A stretch of DNA of 59,273 bases from JAFIEN01 sp051859505. Lineage in GTDB: Bacteria > Pseudomonadota > Alphaproteobacteria > Rhodobacterales > Rhodobacteraceae. The notes under the pieces were generated by a model, which worked only from the letters and a program-made list of their open reading frames with translations, searched no databases and was not told the origin of the DNA. Every line of letters starts with the position of its first letter. Positions within the stretch are counted from its first letter, which is position 1. The position numbers and the translations under genes are program-made. The DNA lies in contig JBHYFN010000024.1 of the NCBI GenBank assembly GCA_051859505.1, positions 1 through 59,273 on the forward strand, given 5' to 3'. This document shows positions 17,085 through 24,364 of this stretch, in pieces.

Positions 17085-17972
17085 ATGGCTGCTTCCTATG
17101 TCAGCCGCAGGCGGTTGACCGGATTTCTGTATGTGTTGCCGGCGCTGGCCTTTGTCGGGGTGATCATCCTCTATCCCTTCGGCCAGCTGATCTACATGTC
17201 GATGTTCAGCTGGAACATGCTGGAAGGGCAGGGGCGCTTCGTCGGCTGGGGCAATTACATCCGGGCGTGGAACGATGACCAGTTCTGGGTCTCGCTCCGG
17301 TTCACGCTGCGCTACACGATCCTGATCACGCCTGTCCTGCTGGTGCTTGGCTATCTGGCGGCCCTGCTGACGGTGGGGCGGTCGCGGATCCAGAATTTCA
17401 CGCGGGGGGTGATCTTCCTGCCGGTCGTGATCGGGCTGGGGTCGTCCTCGATCCTGTGGTTCTGGCTGTTCGACCAGCAGGTCGGCCTGTTCAATCAGGC
17501 GCTGATCGACCTTGGCATCATCAGCCGCTCGCCCGTCTGGTTCGCCGAGGTCAACATGGCGATGTGGGGGATCATCATCTCGGTCACCTGGAAGGTGGTG
17601 GGCTTCGGCATGATCCTCTTCGTCGCCGCCCTGCAGTCGATCCCGTCCGACATCAACGAGGCCGGGATGATCGACGGGGCGGGCTACTGGCGGCGGGTCT
17701 GGTCGCTGATGCTGCCGCTGACGGTGCCCACGATCACGCTGTTCATCATCGTGAGCGCGGTGCCCTCGCTTCTGGCCTTCGACCAGTTCTACATCATGAC
17801 GCAGGGCGGCCCCCGCAACCAGACGATCAGCTCGGTTTTCTGGATCTACAACAATTCGTTCCGCAGCTTCCGCCTTGGCTATGGCGCGGCGCTGTCGGTG
17901 ATCCTGGTCGCCATGATCTTTCTCATGGCCACGGCGCAGATCCTGCTGACCCGCTGGAAAGGACGAGGCTGA
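17085..17972 (+). CDS. carbohydrate ABC transporter permease (MalF/CUT1 type)
   Basis: This inner-membrane permease belongs to the second sugar importer. It is 295 residues from the ATG at 17085, with six membrane helices and the EAA loop DINEAGMIDGAGYWRRVWSL before MLPLTVPT. The upstream in-frame ATG at 17073 contains the GGAGG that would serve as ribosome-binding site for 17085, so I take 17085 as the start. The stop overlaps the next ATG by one base (TGATG), indicating translational coupling. Confidence 0.91.
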   Translation: MAASYVSRRRLTGFLYVLPALAFVGVIILYPFGQLIYMSMFSWNMLEGQGRFVGWGNYIRAWNDDQFWVSLRFTLRYTILITPVLLVLGYLAALLTVGRSRIQNFTRGVIFLPVVIGLGSSSILWFWLFDQQVGLFNQALIDLGIISRSPVWFAEVNMAMWGIIISVTWKVVGFGMILFVAALQSIPSDINEAGMIDGAGYWRRVWSLMLPLTVPTITLFIIVSAVPSLLAFDQFYIMTQGGPRNQTISSVFWIYNNSFRSFRLGYGAALSVILVAMIFLMATAQILLTRWKGRG

Positions 17973-18817
17973 TGGCTGTTGCCGGTCAAAGCGCGCGCAG
18001 GCGCTATCTCATCGGTGCGATCTGCATGCTGATCGTGGCGATGATGCTGTTTCCGCTGGTCGTGTCGTTCTTCGCCTCGATCAAGACGCCTGCTGCGGCG
18101 CAGGCGGTGCCGCCCAGCTATCTGCCGACAGAGCTGTCGTTCCAGAACTACGTCAACTTCGCGAATTATCAGGCGGGGATCCGGGTCTATGTCTGGAACT
18201 CGCTTTCCGTGGCCCTTCTGACGATCCTCTTCAGCCTCCTGCTGTCGGTGCCCGCCGGCTACGGGCTGGCGCGGTTCCCGATCCCGGGCAAGGAGGCGAT
18301 CTTCCTGCTGCTGCTGATCGGGCTGATGATCCCCTATCAGGCGCTGCTGACCCCGCTCCTGCTGGTGTTCAACAAGCTGGGACTGAGCCAGAGCCACCTT
18401 GGCCTTGCCCTCATCCATACCGCGCTGCAGATGCCCTTCAGCGTCTACCTCATGCGCACCAGTTTCGAGGCGGTGCCGAAGGATCTGGAAGAGGCCGCGA
18501 TGATCGACGGCTGCAACAGCTTCGAGGCGCTGATCCGCATCTTCCTGCCGGCCGTGGTGCCCGGCATGACGACGGTCGCCCTCTTTGCCTTCATCCAGAG
18601 CTGGAACGAATTCATCGCGGCGCTGATCTTCATGAACACCGAGCGCGATTTCACCCTGCCTGTCATGCTTGTCGCCTCGCGCACCGGGGTGTTCGGCTCC
18701 ATCGACTGGGGCATGCTGCAGGCGGGCGTCATCATCACCATCCTGCCTTGCGCGCTGCTCTATGTATTCCTGCAGAAATACTACGTCAGCGGCTTTCTGA
18801 ACGGAGCAGTCAAATGA
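17972..18817 (+). CDS. carbohydrate ABC transporter permease (MalG/CUT1 type)
   Basis: This is the second permease of the importer, 281 residues with six helices. The EAA motif DLEEAAMIDGCNSFEALIRI is followed by FLPAVVPGM. The start ATG at 17972 overlaps the preceding stop and has GACGAGG upstream. The open frame extends much further 5', but that part is antisense-free noise inside the first permease. Its stop overlaps the GH127 start by four bases. Confidence 0.92.
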   Translation: MAVAGQSARRRYLIGAICMLIVAMMLFPLVVSFFASIKTPAAAQAVPPSYLPTELSFQNYVNFANYQAGIRVYVWNSLSVALLTILFSLLLSVPAGYGLARFPIPGKEAIFLLLLIGLMIPYQALLTPLLLVFNKLGLSQSHLGLALIHTALQMPFSVYLMRTSFEAVPKDLEEAAMIDGCNSFEALIRIFLPAVVPGMTTVALFAFIQSWNEFIAALIFMNTERDFTLPVMLVASRTGVFGSIDWGMLQAGVIITILPCALLYVFLQKYYVSGFLNGAVK

Positions 18818-20754
18818 ACCAGATCCCCTCGCGCCAGAGCCTTGCGGTGCCCTTCACCGATGTGAAGATCACCAGCCCCTTCTGGAAGGAGCGGCTGGAA
18901 ACCGTGCTCGGGACGACGATCCCCACGCAATATGACCGCCTTGTCGAAAGCGGCATCCGCGAGGGGATGAAGCGCACGCCCGAACCGCCGCCGTTCTACA
19001 TTCCCCGCGACAAGCGCGGCTTCACGACCGAGATCTTCCGCGACAGCGACATGGCCAAGTGGATCGAGGCGGCAAGCTATGCGCTGCGCCACCGCCGCGA
19101 CGACGAGATCGAGGCCAGGATCGAAGGCGTGATCGACGATCTGGAAGCGGCGCAGGAACCCGACGGCTATCTGAACCTGTGGTATCTGCGGCACGAGCCC
19201 GACAAGCGCTGGACCAATCTGCGCGACAATCACGAGCTTTACTGCGCGGGCCACATGCTGGAAGGCGCGCTGGCCTATTGGCAGGCGACCGGGCGGCGGC
19301 GGCTTCTGGACATCATGGAGCGGTATCTGGACCATATCCGCGACATGTTCGGCCCCGAAGAGGGCAAGCGCAAAGGCTATCCCGGCCATCAGGAGATCGA
19401 GATCGCCCTGATCCGCCTCTATCACGCGACGGGAGAGCGCAAGCACCTCGACCTTGCGCGCTACTTCATCGACCAGCGCGGGCAGGAGCCGCATTATTTC
19501 ATCGAAGAGATGGAGGCCCGGGGCGAGACGATGGCCGACTGGCATCAGGGCACGCTGGAATACAACCAGTCGCATGAGCCGGTTCGGCAGCAGCGCAAGG
19601 TCGTGGGCCATGCGGTGCGGGCGATGTACATGTATACCGCCATGGCCGACCTTGCCGCCGAAACCGGCGATGCCGCCCTGGCCGAGGCCTGCCGCGCGCT
19701 TTGGGCCGATGTGGTGGACCGGCGGATGTATGTGACCGGCGGCTTTGGCCCGTCTGCCAGCAACGAAGGCTTCACCAAGGACTGGGATCTGCCGAACGGC
19801 ACCGCCTATGCGGAAACCTGCGCCTCGGTCGCGATGGTCTTCTGGGCGCGGCGGATGCTCGACCTTGACCTCGACGGCCGCTACGGCGACGTGATGGAGC
19901 GGGCCCTGTTCAACGGCGCGCTCGTGGGCCTGTCGCGGCAGGGCGACACCTATTTCTACGACAACCCGCTGGAAAGCGACGGGTCGCATCGGCGCTGGCA
20001 CTGGCATCCCTGCCCCTGCTGCACGATGAACGTCTCGCGGCTGATCGCCTCGGTCGCGGGCTATTTCTGCTCGACCGGGCCGGGGCTGGTGGCGCTGCAT
20101 ATCTATGGCGGGATCGACGCCGATCTGGTGGTGGACGGCGCGCAGGTGCATCTGACCGAACGCTCGGGCTACCCCTATGACGGCGTGATCGAGACGGCCC
20201 TCGGCCTTGCCGCGCCGCAACGCTTCACCCTTGCGCTGCGCATCCCCGACTGGGCGCAGGGCGCGGCTGCGGCGGTGAATGGCGAACCCGTCGCGGCCAC
20301 GTCTGACAAGGGCTATCTGCGGCTTGACCGCGAATGGCAGGACGGCGACCGGGTGACGCTCGACCTGCCGATGCCGGCCGAACGGGTCTGGGCGCATCCC
20401 GAGGTTGCCGCCGACCGGGGCCGGGTGGCGCTGCGGCGCGGCCCGCTGGTCTATTGCGTCGAGGCGGCGGATACGCCCGAAGTGGCGCATCTGTCGCTGC
20501 CCCGCGACGCGAGGCTGACCGAGGCGCGGCTCGACCTCTTCGACGGCATCCCCGCCATCCGGGCCGAGGCCGAGGCCGTGGACACAGCCGATTGGGGCGA
20601 GGCGCTTTACAAGACCGCGCCGCCCCGGACGCGCCCCGCCACGATGACCGCGATCCCCTATTTCCTGTGGAACAACCGCGGCCCGAACGCGATGCAGGTC
20701 TGGCTGCGCGAAAGCATCTCCAGCGCCGGCGCCAGCGCCGGCAAGGGGGGCTGA
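18814..20754 (+). CDS. beta-L-arabinofuranosidase, glycoside hydrolase family 127
   Basis: GH127 enzymes release beta-L-arabinofuranose, as from hydroxyproline-linked arabinans and extensin, using an unusual cysteine nucleophile held by zinc. The 646-residue product matches family length. By comparison with Bifidobacterium HypBA1, the zinc ligands are Glu334 and Cys336 (AETCAS) with Cys402-Cys403 (CPCCTMN), the nucleophile being Cys402, and the acid/base is Glu318 (SNEGF). There is no signal peptide, so it is a cytoplasmic enzyme acting on transported oligosaccharide. The ATG at 18814 overlaps the permease stop. Its place between permease and ATPase genes makes its substrate the best clue to the transporter's ligand. 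Confidence 0.92.
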   Translation: MNQIPSRQSLAVPFTDVKITSPFWKERLETVLGTTIPTQYDRLVESGIREGMKRTPEPPPFYIPRDKRGFTTEIFRDSDMAKWIEAASYALRHRRDDEIEARIEGVIDDLEAAQEPDGYLNLWYLRHEPDKRWTNLRDNHELYCAGHMLEGALAYWQATGRRRLLDIMERYLDHIRDMFGPEEGKRKGYPGHQEIEIALIRLYHATGERKHLDLARYFIDQRGQEPHYFIEEMEARGETMADWHQGTLEYNQSHEPVRQQRKVVGHAVRAMYMYTAMADLAAETGDAALAEACRALWADVVDRRMYVTGGFGPSASNEGFTKDWDLPNGTAYAETCASVAMVFWARRMLDLDLDGRYGDVMERALFNGALVGLSRQGDTYFYDNPLESDGSHRRWHWHPCPCCTMNVSRLIASVAGYFCSTGPGLVALHIYGGIDADLVVDGAQVHLTERSGYPYDGVIETALGLAAPQRFTLALRIPDWAQGAAAAVNGEPVAATSDKGYLRLDREWQDGDRVTLDLPMPAERVWAHPEVAADRGRVALRRGPLVYCVEAADTPEVAHLSLPRDARLTEARLDLFDGIPAIRAEAEAVDTADWGEALYKTAPPRTRPATMTAIPYFLWNNRGPNAMQVWLRESISSAGASAGKGG

Positions 20755-20757
20755 GCC

Positions 20758-21846
20758 ATGTCTCATGTCGAGGTGCGCAACGTCTCCAAGCAGTTCGGTG
20801 CGATCAAGGTCATGCACAACCTCGAGCTGGGGATCGAGAACGGCGAGTTCTGCGCCCTTCTCGGCCCCTCGGGCTGCGGCAAGTCCACGCTGTTGCGCAT
20901 GATCGCGGGGCTCGAGACGGTCACGGAAGGCACGATCCACATCGCCGGGCGGGATGTGACCGATGTCGCCCCCGACCGGCGCGGGATCGCGATGGTGTTC
21001 CAGTCCTACGCGCTTTACCCCCACATGACCGTGCGCCAGAACATCGGCTTCTCGCTCAAGGTCGCGCGGCTGCCCAAGGCGCAGGTCGCGGCCCGCACCG
21101 AGGAAATCGCCCGTCTGCTGCAGCTGGAACCCTATCTTGACCGGCGGCCGTCCGACCTCTCGGGGGGGCAGCGGCAGCGGGTCGCGATCGGGCGGTCGCT
21201 GGTCCGCTCGCCCGAGGTGTTCCTGTTCGACGAGCCGCTCTCGAACCTCGATGCCAAGCTGCGCGTGCAGATGCGGCTTGAACTTGCCCGGCTGCACAAG
21301 GAACTTGGCACGACGATGATCTACGTCACCCATGATCAGGTCGAGGCGATGACGCTGGCCAACCGGATCGTGGTGCTGGATCACGGCCGGATCAGCCAGG
21401 TGGGCACGCCGCTGGACCTTTACCACAAGCCCGCCAATACTTTCGTCGCCTCGTTCATCGGCTCGCCGGGGATGAATTTCCTTGCGGTGCGGCCGGTTGG
21501 CGAGGGCGGGGCGGAAACCCGGCTGGAACTGCCCGGCGGAGCGGAGGTCACCGTGCCCGTGCCGGTGTCGCAGTCGCGGATGACGGCCGAGGGGATGAAG
21601 CTTGGCATCCGGCCCGAGGTGCTGCGCCCGTTGGACCCGGGCGCGCCCGGGGCACTTCTGTCGGGCGAGGTGGAACTGGTCGAGCTTCTGGGCAATGCGA
21701 CCGTTGCCTATACCGCCACGCCCGCCGGGACGATGATCCTGCAGGGCGACGGCGATCTGGCGCTGGCGCAGGGCGACCGGATCGGCATCGGCTTCGATCC
21801 CGCGCGCACGCATCTGTTCGATGCCGAGGGGCAGGCGATCCGATGA
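20758..21846 (+). CDS. sugar ABC transporter ATP-binding protein (MalK/UgpC family)
   Basis: This is the ATPase of the second importer, 362 residues, with Walker A GPSGCGKST (36-44), LSGGQ (134-138), Walker B VFLFDEP (154-160) and the MalK-type C-terminal domain. It begins three bases after the GH127 stop, with GGGGGGC upstream. It is close to the ATPase at 5549-6634, showing the same motif positions, but differs enough through the C-terminal domain to be an independent paralogue. The stop overlaps the ATG of the UPF0261 gene, so the TIM-barrel pair belongs to the same operon. Confidence 0.94.
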   Translation: MSHVEVRNVSKQFGAIKVMHNLELGIENGEFCALLGPSGCGKSTLLRMIAGLETVTEGTIHIAGRDVTDVAPDRRGIAMVFQSYALYPHMTVRQNIGFSLKVARLPKAQVAARTEEIARLLQLEPYLDRRPSDLSGGQRQRVAIGRSLVRSPEVFLFDEPLSNLDAKLRVQMRLELARLHKELGTTMIYVTHDQVEAMTLANRIVVLDHGRISQVGTPLDLYHKPANTFVASFIGSPGMNFLAVRPVGEGGAETRLELPGGAEVTVPVPVSQSRMTAEGMKLGIRPEVLRPLDPGAPGALLSGEVELVELLGNATVAYTATPAGTMILQGDGDLALAQGDRIGIGFDPARTHLFDAEGQAIR

Positions 21847-23072
21847 CCGCGCCCCTCGTCCTTGTCATCGGCACGATGGACACGAAGGCGGCCGAGCTTG
21901 CCTTCCTGCGGGATCGGCTGGCCGGGGCGGGGGTCAGTGCGGGGGTCAGGGCGCGGATCGTCGATGTCTCGACCGGGCCGGGCAGGGGCGCTGTGACAGG
22001 GGCCGATATCCCCGCCGCCGCCATCGCCGCCTGCCATCCCGACGGCCCGGACGCCGTCTTCAGCGATGACCGGGGGCGGGCGGTGGCGGCGATGGCCGTC
22101 GCGCTGGAACGCTGGATCGCGGGGCAGGAGGTGGCCGGGGCCATCGGTGTGGGCGGATCGGGCGGCACGGCCCTGATCGCGCCGGCGCTGCGGCGGCTGC
22201 CGCTGGGGGTGCCCAAGATCATCGTCTCGACCGTCGCTTCGGGTCAGAGCGGGGCCCATATCGGCACGTCGGACCTGATCCTTGTGCCCTCGGTCACCGA
22301 TATCGCCGGGCTGAACCGCGTCTCGCGCCCGGTGCTGGCCAATGCGGCCGCCGCTCTGGCCGGCATGGTCACGACGCCGCGCCCCGCGCCCGCCGATGAC
22401 CGGCCCGCCCTGGGCCTGACCATGTTCGGCGTGACGACCCCATGCGTGACACGGGCCACGGCGCTTCTGTCCGACCGCTACGACTGCCTGACCTTCCACG
22501 CCACCGGCGCGGGCGGCGACGCGATGGAGGATCTTGCGCTGGGCGGGCATCTGGACGGCATCCTCGACCTGACCACGACCGAACTGTGCGACCGTCTGTC
22601 GGGCGGCATCATGCCCGCAGGCCCCGAGAGGATCGCCCGCCTTGCGCCCCTTGGCATTCCCTATGTCCTCTCTGTCGGCGCCACCGACATGGTGAATTTC
22701 GCAGCCCCCGACACGGTGCCCGCCCGCTATGCCGACCGGCTGTTTCACCGCCACAATCCCCAGATCACCCTGATGCGCACCACGCCCGCCGAACTGGCCG
22801 AGCTGGGCGCGCAGATCGCCACGGCCCTGAACGCCTTTGTCGGCCCCGTGGCCGTCCTTCTGCCCGAGGGCGGCGTCTCGGCCCTCGACGCGCCGGGCCA
22901 GCCGTTTCACGATCCCGCCGCAGATGCGGCCCTGTTCGATGCCATCGAAAGCGCCCTTGTTCAGGGGTCAGAGCGGCGGCTGGACCGTCTGCCCTACCAC
23001 ATCAACGACCCCGCCTTTGCCGAGGCCGCCGTCGCGGCGCTGGAGGGGATGACGAGAAAGACAAGACCATGA
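21843..23072 (+). CDS. Tm-1-like ATP-binding (UPF0261) protein
   Basis: This is a 409-residue member of the UPF0261 family, equivalent to the N-terminal half of the plant antiviral protein Tm-1. It opens with the typical VIGTMDTKAAELAFLRDRL segment, and a glycine-rich GVGGSGGTALIAPALRRLPLGVPK motif near 100-125 is expected to bind ATP. A second domain (GLTMFGVTTPCV to the C-terminus) has the family's HATGAGGDAMEDL signature. The cellular role of bacterial members is not established. The gene overlaps both neighbours by four bases, and the TIM-barrel partner that forms the other half of Tm-1 follows directly, so the two very likely form one functional unit. Confidence 0.88.
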   Translation: MTAPLVLVIGTMDTKAAELAFLRDRLAGAGVSAGVRARIVDVSTGPGRGAVTGADIPAAAIAACHPDGPDAVFSDDRGRAVAAMAVALERWIAGQEVAGAIGVGGSGGTALIAPALRRLPLGVPKIIVSTVASGQSGAHIGTSDLILVPSVTDIAGLNRVSRPVLANAAAALAGMVTTPRPAPADDRPALGLTMFGVTTPCVTRATALLSDRYDCLTFHATGAGGDAMEDLALGGHLDGILDLTTTELCDRLSGGIMPAGPERIARLAPLGIPYVLSVGATDMVNFAAPDTVPARYADRLFHRHNPQITLMRTTPAELAELGAQIATALNAFVGPVAVLLPEGGVSALDAPGQPFHDPAADAALFDAIESALVQGSERRLDRLPYHINDPAFAEAAVAALEGMTRKTRP

Positions 23073-23929
23073 CCAGACCAGACCGCCAAAGCCTGCTTGC
23101 CCGGTTTCATGCGCAGGTTCAGGCCGGCATCCCCCTGATCGGCGGCGGTGCCGGAACCGGACTATCGGCGAAATGCGAAGAGGCCGGCGGGATCGACCTG
23201 ATCGTGATCTACAATTCGGGCCGCTACCGGATGGCGGGGCTGGGGTCGCTGGCCGGGGTGCTGGCCTATGGCAATGCCAACGAGATCGTCATGGACATGG
23301 CGCGCGAAGTGCTGGGCGTGGTCGAGCATACGCCGGTTCTGGCCGGGGTGAACGGGACCGATCCGTTCTGCAATTTCGACCTCTTCCTCGACCGGATCGC
23401 CGCGATGGGCTTTGCCGGCATCCAGAACTTTCCCACCGTCGGCCTGATCGACGGGGTGTTCCGGCAGAACCTCGAGGAAACCGGGATGGGCTATGACCGC
23501 GAGGTGGCGCTGATCTCGCTGGCCCGGCAGAAGGATCTGCTGACCACACCTTATGTGTTCGACGAGGAGCAGGCCCGCGCGATGACCGGGGCCGGGGCCG
23601 ATATCGTCGTGGCCCATATGGGGCTGACGACGGGTGGCAGCATCGGCGCGGACACGGCCCTTGGGCTGGACGAGGCCTGCGACCGCGTCACCCGCATCGC
23701 CGATGCCGCGCGCGGGGTGCGGGGCGATGTGCTGGTCCTGTGCCACGGCGGGCCCATCGCCACGCCCGAGGATGCCCGCTACGTGCTGGACCGCTGCCCG
23801 GGCTGCCACGGCTTTTATGGCGCAAGCAGCATGGAGCGCCTGCCGGTCGAGGAGGCGATTGCCGGGCAGGTGCGGGCGTTCAAGAAAATCAGGCGGCAGG
23901 ATGCCGCGCGCAATCGGAAGGAGGGTTGA
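23069..23929 (+). CDS. PEP-hydrolase-like TIM-barrel protein (Tm-1 C-terminal half homologue)
   Basis: This is a 286-residue TIM-barrel protein of the PEP-hydrolase-like/phosphonomutase-related family, corresponding to the C-terminal half of plant Tm-1. Recognisable segments are GGGAGTGLSAKCEE (25-38), IVIYNSGRYRMAG (45-57), NGTDPF with GFAGIQNFPTVGLIDG (95-129), GLTTGGSIG, and the HGGPIATPED to FKKI C-terminus. The true reaction is unknown; a phosphoenolpyruvate-like or sugar-acid substrate is only a family-level guess. The start ATG at 23069 overlaps the UPF0261 stop; the longer open frame upstream is a shadow of that gene. A homologous barrel serves as sensor domain in the convergent regulator gene. 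Confidence 0.88.
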   Translation: MTRPDRQSLLARFHAQVQAGIPLIGGGAGTGLSAKCEEAGGIDLIVIYNSGRYRMAGLGSLAGVLAYGNANEIVMDMAREVLGVVEHTPVLAGVNGTDPFCNFDLFLDRIAAMGFAGIQNFPTVGLIDGVFRQNLEETGMGYDREVALISLARQKDLLTTPYVFDEEQARAMTGAGADIVVAHMGLTTGGSIGADTALGLDEACDRVTRIADAARGVRGDVLVLCHGGPIATPEDARYVLDRCPGCHGFYGASSMERLPVEEAIAGQVRAFKKIRRQDAARNRKEG

Positions 23930-24364
23930 ATGGCCAGGGTCTATGTCAGCGACGTGATCGACGCGCCCATCGAAAAGGTCTGGGCCTTCGCCCGCGACTA
24001 CAACGGGCATGGCGACTGGCACCCGATCATCGCCGAAAGCCGGATCGAGGACGGCCGCCCCGCCGATCAGGTGGGCTGCGTGCGCGCCTTCACCACGACG
24101 GATGGCGGGTTCCTGCGCGAACGTCTGCTGAGTTTCTCGGACCTCGAGCACAGCTTCACCTACAACATCCTTGAAAGCCCTATGCCGATCCGGAACTACG
24201 TCGCCACGTTTAGGTGCTCGCGCGTTACCGAAGGCAACCGGACCTTCGTGGAATGGTGGGCGGATTTCGATGTCTCGGCCGAGGATGAGGCGGAGATCCG
24301 CGAAAAGGTGGGGCGCGCTACATTCGCGCAAGGCATCCGGGTGATCGCCGCGAAACTGGCCTAG
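23930..24364 (+). CDS. SRPBCC-fold protein (polyketide cyclase/START-like)
   Basis: This small protein of 144 residues has the SRPBCC helix-grip fold, which encloses a hydrophobic ligand cavity. It opens with YVSDVIDAPIEKVWAFARDYNGHGDWHP and ends with the long C-terminal helix REKVGRATFAQGIRVIAAKLA. A perfect GGAAGGAGGGT site precedes the ATG, directly after the TIM-barrel stop, so it is probably strongly translated as the last gene of the operon. It could bind or dehydrate the product of the Tm-1-like pair. Its stop codon shares bases with that of the convergent regulator (CTAG). Confidence 0.86.
   Translation: MARVYVSDVIDAPIEKVWAFARDYNGHGDWHPIIAESRIEDGRPADQVGCVRAFTTTDGGFLRERLLSFSDLEHSFTYNILESPMPIRNYVATFRCSRVTEGNRTFVEWWADFDVSAEDEAEIREKVGRATFAQGIRVIAAKLA

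Noticed and set aside
18781..21813. Minus-strand open frame of about 1010 codons opposite GH127 and the ABC ATPase
   Set aside because: It mirrors codon positions of two clear genes, lacks any recognisable domain and arises from the high G+C bias.
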